Part shown: positions 11,801 through 22,789 of the stretch, in pieces
How positions within the stretch are numbered: the stretch's first letter is position 1
Layout of the letters: each line of letters opens with the position of its first letter
NCBI GenBank assembly: GCA_039545355.1
Contig: BCJJ01000010.1
Span: forward strand, 980,889 to 1,044,888
DNA: 64,000 nt
From: Trichosporon coremiiforme
Lineage: Eukaryota > Basidiomycota > Tremellomycetes > Trichosporonales > Trichosporonaceae
Direction of reading: 5' to 3'
Program-made: the position numbers and the translations under genes
The notes under the pieces: generated by a model
What the model was told of the DNA's origin: nothing
Databases searched by the model: none
What the model saw: only the letters and a program-made list of their open reading frames with translations

Positions 11801-13462
11801 GTGCGCCGATTCTGCCGCGCAGCATTGTGTCACCAGCGACTGGCATACCGTCCGGGAATCCATACAGTGGAGCGACGCCCTCGAACCCGGCTCTGTGCTG
11901 TCCATCCCCGAGGAGAGGTCTCTCGATCGCACAACGGATCGCGGAATCTCATGCATGCGCGTAGCCGCTCTCCGTACATCCATGGTTTGCATCGGTTGCA
12001 TTGAGGTACTCTTGTTCAAGGTACATCTGTCTCGGGAGGAAGTCACTGCTCGAGGTACATGCGCAAGCTGTGTGGCGCGCATCCTTTCTAGGTACTATTC
12101 TGAGAATCGACGTGAGCTTCCGAGAATGGAATTCGCCGTCGACGGCTCTGCCTTTGGGGGTGTGCTGTGCGGCTCCAACCCATGTCAGCGTCAGCGGGCC
12201 AGCGGGCATGCAAAGTTGGTAGCGAGGCATGTGTTCCCAAGCGTGCTGGAGCTTCTAAGCGACGTTTGCCCCAAGAATCGGGTGTGATCCGCATTAACTG
12301 GGTGACATGAATGCTGGTGTTTCCCAGCGTAGGTGCTGACGGGTGATGGAGGCGGTGGAGGGGTTGACCGGGCGATCGCGTCGTCGTGTGAAGGACCAGG
12401 GCGCGGAGAGCAACAACTCCGCCGCGTCAGCACCGGACATCGGATGCCATCAGCGTGTCGGACCGGAAATGGTCCCCTGACGTCACTGTGTTGAAAGTGG
12501 CCGTTGGGTCAGACAGCACTATAGTACTAACGGCGAGCTAAATGAACTGACCAACCTGGTTGGGATCGGTGGAAGCAAATTAACAACGGCAAACAGGCAA
12601 AAGGCAAATATGGAAAGCGCTGGGAGAGCAGCTAGCGTGTTCCTGGCACGTCCCAGGTTCCTAGGGGACGATCCCTTCTCGAAGCCTGTCCTAGGGTACG
12701 TGCCTGGATGTTTACGCGCGATTCATTGATTTTGCTTCCCTCGCCGGATTGCCCTGATTGCTGTTTATTTTCCTGATTTCCCTGATTGCCCTGAATATAC
12801 CGCCCCTGATCCGTGATTTGTCCGCACCCAGCACCTCCCGCTGTCTGGCCGCAGTGACGCAGCGACAGTGCGCTCGGCAACCACCTCACCTTCCTCAGCC
12901 CCATTCCTCGATCAACAGGTTCCTGCACCTTTTGTGATTGTGAGAGAGATCAGAGCGACATGTCTCGGTACACTGACGTCGGAGTCTCGGTCCTCAGTTC
13001 CAAATATTCCAATTGCGCGATATTCGATATGCGACGAGATGCCAACTCAAAAATTCTCGGAACATGACAGAGTGCACAGCAATGACAGAACGTCTCGGAG
13101 ATGAATGAATGATTGAATGAATGCAGGGTGGGCAGGCGACCTTCACACGTACGCGCTCTCACGCGCGCACTCCCACTCCTCCTTCTGTACGCTGAGATTA
13201 GCATGACCCAGAAATTATCACGACGGATGTCGACTGAGTTACCGTCCCACTGGCCCTGCTGATTCCTGCATACCAGGGTTACTGACTGTAAATGACTGTT
13301 AATGACTGTATTTCAAATGCATAATCTATGGACACACAGATATAGGTGACTGGCTGCTTCATCGCCATACAGGCTGTTCTACAACGTCTTCCTACTGCGC
13401 AACCGCCTTTGTCGCTTCTCGCTCATCGCTTGCACCCGTGCTTCCCATACCTGGACGAGTTC

Positions 13463-16400
13463 CTAGACCCTCTTGCCTGCGGCCGACGTCTGCTTGGTCG
13501 GGGCCGTGGAAGAACTGGCCGCCTGCTCGCTCTTACCAGCAGACGAAGTCTCCTTGGTCGGGGCCGCCTTAGCTGCACCGGCAGGTTGCTGGCTCTTGCC
13601 GATCTTGTGCATCGACTCGAGCACATCCAGGATCGTACTAGCACTCCAGGCCTGAGTCTCGCACGAGTCCTTGCAGTACTTGCCGCCCGCGTTGCACAGC
13701 TCAGGCAGACCGCGCCAGGCATCGTGCTCAATGTGCTCCCTCAGTTTCAGAAGGATGTTGCCCACCTTGTAGAGGCTCTTCTTCTCGTCGTGAATGCCGT
13801 CTCCGGCCTCCCTGTCGAACTTGAGCCAGGCAATGAGGAACCAGCCCAGAGGGAAACCCCACTCTGGACCCTGGTGATAATTCCAGCCCTTCGCGACGGC
13901 CATGTCATCCGAGTCGTTCCTATTGTCATAGTTGGGTCGGTAGGCCCAGTCGCTAGGATCAAGGGTCTTCATACCGAGCGGTCCGCGCAGAACCTCGTCA
14001 GCCATGCGCAGAGCGTTCATCGCACGAGCCGGGGTGAAGAGCTCGGGGGCGACGATCATGGACAGAGGGAAGTTGGGTCGCAGCTGGTAGTCGCTGAACG
14101 CGCGGTCCTCCGGAGTGCCATACACATCCTTGTAGATACCACGGCGGTTGACGAGCTTGGGGTTCAGGACGAAGATGCCGTCCTCGGCAGCGTCGGTCGG
14201 AACGTAGTAGTGTTTCTCAAAGTTGGCCTGAATGAGGTTGGCCCACTCCTTGTACGTCACGAGGCGTTTGGTGCCGTCCACTGGAATATCAGCTGCACCG
14301 CACGCATTGTGAAACCCACCCGTCGCGTCGACACCCTTGAAGGGGAATTGACCCTTTGCGCTCAGTTGGTCGAGCCAGGTGAGAGTGCTCTTGAGCAGTC
14401 CCGTGATCTCGACCGGTGCTCCATCGCGAGGGGTCGCTGGCAGACCCTTGTTGCCTGCCTTCTCGGAGGAACCATTCTTGTCCATCCAGGTGCCGCAGTT
14501 GTAGCGGTTACCACCGTGAATGAAGCCCGTAGACCAATCAGTCCAGATCTTCTGATTGAATCCCTCGTCCTTCATGTCGCCATCGAGATTGGGGCCAGCC
14601 TGCTGGTTAGCCCTGAAACCGTTGCAACTCAACTCACGTTGTATTCTCTGAACTCAATGCCCTCAGCGTGACGCTGAACGATCTCCTGAATAATCTCTGT
14701 GACGGTAGAGCTCCAGGAGTAGGCCCGGGGGTCATCCCAAGAGACCCAAGTGTCGTCCTTCGGGAACCGCCTCTTGACAGAATCCTTGAGGATGTCTAAG
14801 CCGTTCGGGCACATCTTGGTGTAGTCCTGGATATTCTGGATCATCCACCACGGCGAATCACGACTGTTGTATCTCGGGTTTCGGCAAGAGTCGAGTAGGT
14901 TAGGGATGAGACCGTGCTTGAGGGTGGAGCTGAACGCGAGAATGTGGTCGCGAGCAGCGGTGAAGTTGCCGGTCGTCAGGAAGAGTCCACGCAGCGAGAT
15001 GAAGACGTCCCTTCCCCAGCAGCGAGCCCAGCCAGCAGTGAAGTGAGGCAGACCGGCCGCGAGAGAGGGCACAGGCTTTGCAGGGTTGATGCTGGCAGAC
15101 TTGACCAGTCCATACATCTGAACCGCGCAGAGAGCCAGGTCGTGCGTAAACTCGGTTCCAGTGAGGATATGCTCGGGCATCTGCTCCATGACGGCCCGGC
15201 GACCGGCCTTGTACGCCTCGAAGATGACAAGAGAGAAGTACTTCGGGCGCATGAACGAGGGGACGGTCTTCTTGATCACGTCGAAACGGTCCTTGAACCA
15301 GGCTGCCGGCTTGGACAGGTGCGGCAGGGTCTCAGCATCGCGCTGCAGACGTTTCACAACGTAGTCGAGAGCCCATGGGCCCTGTCGGAGGTGCTCGCAG
15401 AGGGGATGGCCGAGGTCGTTGTTAGCGATGATGTTGCGAAGGGGCGCCATCCAACCCTCGAGGCCGCAGTAAACGAGGTTGCCGTAGTTGGGAATGTCGT
15501 AAGTTCCCGCAGCTCCGGACGTGGCATCGCGCTCCTCACCATCGGCACGATGAAGGACGACGTTGAGGTCAACGAGGTCGAGATCAGCCAATGCGGCGTC
15601 CGCGCCCTCCCTACAGTAGTCATCGAGCGTCTGCGACATCTCGTCCATGTCAGTGCGGAAGAGCATGATGCTACCGGGGTCGAACCGCTCAGGAATGACG
15701 ATCTCGGAATACTCTCCGTTGTCGTCCTGGCCCGTCGCAATCTTGACCGCGCTCTCGGGAATCTCCTCCAGAGTAGAAGGAATGCCGTAGTGCACCTTGT
15801 CGTCGTCCTTCCATTCATCCCTTCGGGTGCGGAGGCTGACGCCGAAGATGTACTGAACCTTCGTGCGCGAAAGCTTCATCGGGTTCACGTATCCACGGCC
15901 CTGGTCCCCCTTGAAGGCGGTGTGGGCGACGAGCATGTAGCCCTTATGAGTCTGCGGGTGCACGCGGTGAATCATGATGTACTGGCCCTCCTCGTGGACG
16001 TGACCTTCCTCGTAGCCGCCCTCCATCATCTGGGTGTGGAGGTAGTTGAAGACGCGCTTGACGCGGCCGATGCCGTCCTCCTCAGAACCGCTGACGTTAT
16101 ACAGCCTCGAGTCGGTGACAAGGTTCAGCAGCTTCGGGTACAGGTCGTCGAAGCCCTTGTTCGATCCGAGGGCAGCCTTGGTGAATGTAACGAGCGCGCC
16201 CGTGCTGAGAGCATCCTCGGCAGTGCGCTTGTCAGCGGGCGACTCGTTGTCGTGGGTCACGTCGTAGAAGACGGCATGAGGAACAGAACCTTGGAGCGGC
16301 GTGATAATGCACGGCCGGGGAGAGCTGTTGGCCATGAGTGGCGGGAGCTCGCCCGGGCTCGACAGTACAGCAGAGTCCATAGAGCCGATGGGCTTTCCGA

Positions 16401-18622
16401 CGCCATAGCGGTAAAGAAGGCGGGAGAACTCCTTGTTGTCGCCACCGTTGTATGCCTCGCGAACCAGAGAGTTGATTCCGAGCTCGCGAACGAATTTGAC
16501 GTCCATCTCCTCGGACCCGGTGAACAGCTCCGCCATGACATAGAGGTTGGGGTTGACACGACGGCCGGCGTCAATCATGTGGATGGCGACGTGCAGCGGG
16601 GTTGAGTGGCAATTGTCCAGGCGGAAGCCGTCGAATATACCAGCCAGAGTCTCGCAGTACTCCGTCATGTGGTTCCAAAGCCAGGGGTTGTCTTCCGGGC
16701 CCTTGCCGTACCTCAGCTTGACGCAGTCGCCCCAGACGATGACCTCACGACGGAGGTAGGCTTTTGACGGGTACTCGGCAAAGTTCTTGAGAGGGTCAGC
16801 GGCCCACATCCATCCGTTGTTGGCGACAGCCAGAGCCTCCTCCGGGAAACGGGCGGTCTTGCTGTTCTTAGGGATGCGAGTGAAATATGGCTCGACCAGC
16901 GGCGATCTGACTGTCAGTTGGGAACATGATGCGAACAGCATACTCTTTCGTGATCTTGCCCCACTTCGGGCCATGATCATCAAGTCGGGTGTACTTGATG
17001 CGGCCAACGATGCTCTCCTCCGCAGTCTTCAGATCCTCGTCGCACTCCTTGTAGAGATCGACGTTGACAACGTCGAGAACCTTGCCCCACGACTTCGCCT
17101 GAGCAGCCACATCTTCGTTAGGGTAGGCTGCTTGAATGAAACCGGCGCCTGCTTCGGGCTTGACCTTGGTGCAGAACGGGGCCGAGTAGGCGCGGTAGTT
17201 CTCGATGAAGCCCGGTGTCGAGACCGCGACGGCGGCGAGCTCCTCCAGCGTCTTGCCCTCCAGAGGTTCGCCAGACCACTTCTCAGCCTTGCCGGTCTTG
17301 AGAACGTCCTCCACACCCTTGACACCGCTCTGGACGTCGATGGCGTAGTACTGCCAGAGGTTCGCCTGCTCGATAGCCCCGCTGATAGCCTTGGAGAGAG
17401 CAGTAAGATCGAGCTCGGACTTGATCACCGTGGGTAACCCTTGCGAAGCCAGCTCGCCGGTGAGCTTGAGCATGGCATCCTCGAGCTTGACAGCGGGGGA
17501 CAGATGCGGGGTATTGTAGGGAGAGAAGCCTAGTTTCAGTCAGCATGCACACCGACAGAGTCACTCACCTGCTTCAGGATGGTCCTCGAGCCACAGAGCG
17601 TCGAACGCGGTGTGGTTCAGAACAACGTCGGTAATACTTCCGAGACCGTAGGTTTCCTTGGCATGGGTGATGACCTGCTCGACTTCAGCCTGGCCGCCAT
17701 CCTTCGCCTTCGGGTTCGACAGGAGAGTCGGGTCGAACGAGAGCTGGTCAGTGATGGAGTATGGGCTGCCGGAGCTGCCGCGGGGGTGCAGAGGCGTGTA
17801 GTGGATCATGTTGTAACCCCTCCTGCTGTACTCGGTGAAGTACTTGTCCCAGTCAGTGACCTTCCCCTGCCACTTGGCGATGATCGAGAGGATGATGAGG
17901 CCGTCGAGAGGCACAGCGGTGCTCTTGGCAAGTACCGCTCCAGACTTCGAGTCATGGAGGACATCCCTTCCTGGCTTGATCTCGAACGTCTGACGAGCAG
18001 GCAAGGACATAATGGGATCAACGTTGAAGTAGCCCTCGGGTGACTTGCAGCGGTTGCCTTCCTCGTCGTCATATTCGATGTAGTAGCAGAAGGCCCCAGG
18101 TGCCGAGATCGGTAGATCCACTTGCACAGGTCTGTTGTCAGGACCAGATCCATGGGCGCAGCCTGAGCCGTAACTCACTTGCTCAGGTCTTCCGGGAGCT
18201 TGCGCTCCTTCCACACTCCGCGCTCGAACACGCCACCGTCAATCGGGAAGTCGCTCTTGAGCACACCATTCCGGGTGCAGCTGGCGCCGGGGTGAATGGT
18301 GAAGCGCAGCACGTAGGGTGTTGTCGGGGGAGGCAGGCGGACGTACTGAGGCCAGTTAGCACAGGTGGCAGTTGGCATAACTCACGCTCTTCTCCTTTCC
18401 GGGACCGCCGTCCTCGCTGAGCTGCAGCTCCCAGACACGGACGGTGCCGTCGCCGTGGGCGAAGTAGTTCAGAGCTTCGTCCTGGGGCGTCTTCGGCGTA
18501 CGCGGGGTGCGCGCGCTCGTAGGCGCGGAAGGGATACGCTTGGGAGGGTCGGGAATGGGAAGCGTCGGCAGACGGGGCCTCCCGTTGGCAGCGGCGGGGA
18601 CCTGGGCCGTCTTGGACGGCAT
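13463..18622 (-). CDS. GDB1: Glycogen debranching enzyme
   Basis: Bifunctional cytosolic enzyme that shifts maltosyl/maltotriosyl units (4-alpha-glucanotransferase) and then removes the alpha-1,6 branch glucose, completing glycogen breakdown after phosphorylase. Six exons (18386-18622, 18179-18345, 17569-18131, 16944-17529, 14638-16906, 13463-14599) give 1,652 residues against about 1,530 in animals and yeast; the extra length lies in the N- and C-terminal tails. The transferase half shows GFSPYNTPHL, the nucleophile region FDGFRLDNCHSTPLHV (Asp near 614), the acid/base region MAELFTGSEE (Glu near 643) and VTHDNESPADKR. The glucosidase half shows WGRDVFISLRG, GGNRYNCGTWMDK and TPRDGAPVEI. The intron at 16907-16943 is only 37 nt; removing it restores ITKESPLV, which aligns with ITRKHPLV of the human enzyme. 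The C-terminal tail has two near repeats of APTK(E/Q)TSxAGK. The start MPSKTAQ is the first ATG of the open frame. Confidence 0.95.
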
Positions 18623-21600
18623 CGTGGTCGGTGTACGGAGAAGCGGAGGCCGATGTGGGGAAAGGTGTCGGTGGCTGGGGGTGATCGACGGAGCTCGGGA
18701 ATCCGTGAACGCGGGGTATTGATGTCTCTGAACAACAGACAGCCGCTGGAGGCTATCTCACAGGTGTCGACTGTTCAAACAGTGGTGAAGAAGAGGATGA
18801 GGATGAGGAAGAGGAAGAAGGAGAATGCGGTGCCAGTGGGAACGATGTGTGGGAGGAAGGTCAGACCGTCCGCTTGCAGTAAGTGTCGTGGTTGGATGTC
18901 AGTCGTCCTTTCAGGGTCGAAATTTCAGACATGCCGGCGGGAACCCGATTGATGTCATCTCGGCTCGACCCCGAGTCAGTGCGCGTCGCGTTTGACGTCC
19001 TCAGATCTCTTGTACGCGTGTCGTCCTTCTCTGTGTGAGTCATGCATTCAGTGATCAGCTCACCGTAAGCAACGAACAGAGCACTGCCGAAAGATGTGTT
19101 TGACTTGGCAGCCGCGTTCCAGACGTCAGCCAGGTGGAGGTTGTCCCTGCCCGACCCTGCTCTCGTAATCACCTGGCGGTGCTGGCGCACAAGGGCACCG
19201 CTGGCGCGCAAGGGTGGGGGCCCGGCCCACCTCACCGCCTGGGCAGCCTGGCCGCCGTGTGCTACACCTAACCATCTTCCACGCTCATGAGATCTGCGAT
19301 CTATCCTCTCTGCCTTCCAGATTAGAAGGCCAGGCTCTTGTTGGTCCTGCTCACTGTATGGTCAGTCTGCCCGAGGGTTGATATGCAGCGGCCATCTTTC
19401 GTACACGCTCTTGTGACGACATGCAGGCCACTTCTTTCGGTCACGGTCTTATCCACCTCTTACCTTCAGTTGAGCTGTCGGCCACATATTTTTACTACTG
19501 GTCTAATATAGGTGGACTTCGCCTGACTGAATGAGGTTTCGGGGACCCTGTTTGGGAGGATCGACATTGTTCAGTGGAGGAGAGTATGGGAATGCTAGTT
19601 ACCCGACCGCCCTCAAACCTCGCAACTGTCAGCTCCCTGCCACTCATACACCGCTGGCCCCGACGCAGAGCCGTGAGCTTACTCATCTAAGCTCTACCGC
19701 CATAAACTCGATGTTTATTGAGAGAAGGGGGGGAGGAAATGAAGTACAGCCATAAAGAAACAGTTACGGATAAGTGGACACAATGTAGTCGACATGAATG
19801 TGCATTTCGTTGTGGTCGCAGTCTCATGGCGACCAGCAAGACCTCTCAACCCAAAACAGCAGTATGAGCTCAATCCACCGACTGATACAGACAACCTTCA
19901 ACCACCTAGCAGCAGAAGCAGCGTTTGATGTTCCGGCTTATCAGCTCTGATATCGCCAAAGTTGGACGCACGTACTCTTGACAGTGATCGACATTACGTC
20001 ATCCCTGCGAAGACAGCGGACACCGCCACAGCCCGTTAGAACGTGGAAGGCCGCGCACTTGTTGCGCGCACGTGACTGACTTACACGTGTCGGAGGTCAC
20101 GTGTAAGGAACTCACCTGATTGCATCACGTGCATGACCAGTTGACTTCGATCTGTGGCCGCAAGCCAGGCTGAACGGGACTGTCGAGAAGCGCATGGGTC
20201 GAGTTCAGAATCCAGAAGCACGGAACGTGTTGCACAGGACAACACCTACCGGCCGTCGACAAGCATGTTTGCTCCGGCATGCGGCGGCACGAGTGTCATG
20301 AAGCTTCCGGCAACTATTGTTTCCTCCGTTGCATGGAAGTAACGAATCCAGACCGGGCTCCGACGAAGTCGGCCCGTTCCAGCCGCAGCAGGCGTGATTG
20401 ACGGAAAGAACAAAGCAGACTAAGCCAGACACCGACCAGAGATCTGGAATCAAGACAAACGAAACATGAGACAAGATGGTGCACGGAGGGCTTGCTGCCG
20501 GCCCGATTCCCATTTGTGCGTCCCATATCGCAAGCGCCTCGCAACGCTTCCAACGCAAACGCAATGAAAGGGACCACTAAGACGGCTGCCATGGCATCCT
20601 CATGGCCTTGAATTACAACATGAGACTGAGGACATGGCCGTGGCGTGTCTTTGGCTTGGACGCGACGCTGGTTCGACCGATGGTCAGTGCGTGAACGGGG
20701 TGGTTCGGGGGCGGTCGCAATGGACCGGTCTGTGCCCACAATGGCCCGTGAGTGAGGGGAGCGTGGAAGAAGCATGCCTTCGAGTATCCATGAGATTCCT
20801 GATCGGTGATGCATGGCCACCCCTCCTCATGAGACGTGCACGCCCCACCGAAGCTCGACGAAAGTACCCATAGGCCACCAACGGCAAAATCAGACTCAGC
20901 TAGTGGATGAACCCTCGCGGCCATGCGCGGGCGAGATGAACTGGGCGAGGACCTGTACAGTGCATAGTGCACAGCACATAGCTTCAACCTCCTGGCTCTG
21001 TGACTGGAGCCCCCACCCACCCTTTCAACTCCCCTCGGCCCTCGGCCGTCTGACAACCTTGGACTATGGCAGGTGACTGCAGCGGGTAACTGCGACCGGG
21101 CGAGGCACAGCGCATAGCGCACTGAACAGCAGCTTGATACGCGGTTGGCAATCAGTTCCCTATTTGGGATGGTGATCTGGGCTACGTCGTGCGCTCCATG
21201 ATACATGACGATAGGACTGAATTGGTGGGCATGGCTGCGCGTGACTACAGACGACTGTGTGGGCGATAAGCTGCACTGATTGCTCGTGGTGCATGCGCGT
21301 GCATGATGGCTGTTGCAAGCAGCTGACTCGCCTTCGTCCGATGGACGGTGAGGTATGCGGGGTAGCCGGGCGCCTTGTGTCCTGGTGGCCGCAGGCTGCC
21401 TGGTCGGAGGCTGCTGGGGGCCCGGAATGGCCCTGAATGGCTAATGGCTATCTCGCCACCGAGAATAGAGCCCGCGCTCGGTCGGCTTCACCGTGGACCT
21501 CTTAGCGCGGGCGAAGCTGTCTAGCTCTCGGAGTCGCGGATTGTCGGTAAGTTGCACCTAGAGGGGCCTGTTGACTGGTCCACAAAATAGGCTGAAGCAT

Positions 21601-21719
21601 CTCTTAAACGTGCCTCCCCCTTTGGAAGCCAAATGATGGGGACGCCCAGCCCCCGGCCAGCCCTCACAGGACGACACTAGCCAGCACCGCGTCGGAAGCC
21701 GACGCTTAACCCAGTCGCG
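18623..21719. other. Intergenic gap, 3.1 kb, with CACGTG cluster
   Basis: The first few hundred bases are the GDB1 upstream region, with a purine-rich tract at about 18785-18815. Beyond that no gene is supportable. Open frames are short or compositionally unlike the neighbouring genes. The conspicuous element is the CACGTG array at 20069-20131. Confidence 0.6.
20069..20131. promoter_or_regulatory. Cluster of four CACGTG E-boxes
   Basis: CACGTG occurs at 20069, 20084, 20098 and 20126, so successive starts are 15, 14 and 28 bp apart. CACGTG is the palindromic core bound by bHLH factors of the Cbf1/Pho4/USF type. Four copies in 63 bp with near-regular spacing is far beyond chance. No gene starts nearby: GDB1 starts 1.4 kb to the left and the REV1-like frame 1.8 kb to the right, so the target is unclear. 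Confidence 0.6.
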
Positions 21720-22484
21720 CACATCACGAAGCAGCTGCGGCCGAAGCACAAAGCACAGCTGGACGCAGCAACCATAGCACAGGGAGCGCTGTACGGCGCG
21801 TGGTCTCGTGCAGATGCCCAATCTTTGCAGCCCGGGTCTGCCGGGCTATCACGGAGGGGGGGTCGGAGCTGAAGTGTGAGCCTCGCTCCATCTGACCACG
21901 GCAAGATGGTGGGCAAGTACCGAGCCTCAGCGCTGCGAGCTTTAGGAATCGACGCAGATGTCTTCTCAGCGCTTCCCGAGGATGTGCAAGCTGAAGTCAT
22001 GCTGCAGGAGCAGCAGAAGGCTTGCAACCTGCAGCTGCAGGCGCAGTCAGAGAGTCCTGCCAAGGTGCGTCTGCTGCGCCAGCACTCGCCGCAGCCCATG
22101 CCCACCATCTCGATCCCAGTCAGGAGCAAGCACACTCTCTTCAGTGTGCGCAAGGTGAAAGATATGGCTGCTGTGCTCGCCAAGTGGGTCGAGAGCCATG
22201 AGGAGGGCACGAATGAGAAGGACACGGACTGCATGCTGAAGTACCTTTGCAAGTGTTTTGGTGGATTCTCAGGGCTTGATCACATATCACAGCTTCTCTG
22301 GAGTATGAAGGGCATCATTCGTGACGTTTACGCGGAGGACAGCGTGTGGTGGTACACTTGGCGCAACTTGTTCCACAGTATTGATGAGCAAGTGCGACGT
22401 CATGCCGTCACGTTACGCCATGTCATCACTGTCATTTACTTAGCCCTCTTCTTACACTCTTGCCACCGTGTCTGCTACATGTGA
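21720..22484 (+). pseudogene. Orphan REV1 C-terminal piece: UBM plus Rev1 C-terminal domain
   Basis: From ATG 21906 the frame encodes 192 residues. Residues 14-33 (GIDADVFSALPEDVQAEV) form a ubiquitin-binding motif of the kind found in translesion polymerases. Residues about 80-165 fit the four-helix Rev1 C-terminal domain, including VRKVKDMAAVLAKWV, MLKYLCKCF and WWYTWRNLFHSIDEQV. REV1 is a deoxycytidyl transferase whose C-terminus recruits other translesion polymerases. Here the BRCT, catalytic and little-finger parts are absent: nothing in the preceding 2.5 kb shows Y-family polymerase motifs. The same frame is open upstream from 21681, but a TGA at 21870 and a TAG at 21678 break it. It is either a decayed REV1 copy or a stand-alone adaptor-like protein. 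The last 25 or so residues may be read-through. Confidence 0.65.
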
Positions 22485-22789
22485 CCGTAGTTCTCATTGT
22501 ACCATTCAACGATGGATCATTTGCCACCTCCACGAACCCCTGTCCAACACCTCGTTCAAGAGAGACTGTCAAGCCTGAGAGCACCCTTCTCGTCGCTCTG
22601 GTCCCTAGGCGTCGGCCCTGACATGCGAGAGATATGCGGGACAGGTCTCCACGTCGACTGATCAGCTGTATCACTAGATTTCTTGTTGTAGCTATCATAA
22701 TGTACAGTGCATATCTTGGTATACCCAGTGGAGAATCAGACGGAGAACTATAACATGCAAGAGAACACAGGCTTTTAACTGCTGATTTT
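22485..22789. other. Convergent intergenic spacer
   Basis: About 305 bp lie between the end of the REV1-like frame and the FEN1 stop codon. It is AT-richer than its surroundings, as expected for facing 3' untranslated regions, and I see no gene or repeat in it. Confidence 0.6.

Larger units (their letters stand above)
4584..13462. other. 8.9-kb gene desert
   Basis: Between the 5' end of the C2H2 gene and the 3' end of GDB1 I see no supportable gene. Open frames are short, lack domains and show no splice structure. It contains the nad1 fragment (7549-7609), a 12-bp minisatellite (8761-8832) and a repeated 14-mer (gagacttaggaggt at 10672 and 11149). It also has many GCATGC/ATGCAT-type words between about 8.0 and 12.3 kb and short degenerate repeats near the GDB1 3' end (13281-13312, three copies of a tgactgt-centred unit). 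No transposase, reverse transcriptase or integrase motifs were seen. The region could be heterochromatic, centromere-adjacent or simply decayed sequence. Confidence 0.6.

Noticed and set aside
11447..12082. Minus-strand open frame of 211 codons in the desert
   Set aside because: No domain, no splice structure, and overlapping plus-strand frames of similar length; typical of GC-rich non-coding DNA.
14914..16605. Long plus-strand open frame of 563 codons opposite GDB1
   Set aside because: It is the mirror of a well-supported coding exon; codon bias of the real gene keeps the complementary frame open. The same holds for 13346-14671.
20613..21206. Minus-strand open frame of 197 codons
   Set aside because: No family features, composition unlike nearby genes, and several overlapping frames of comparable quality.
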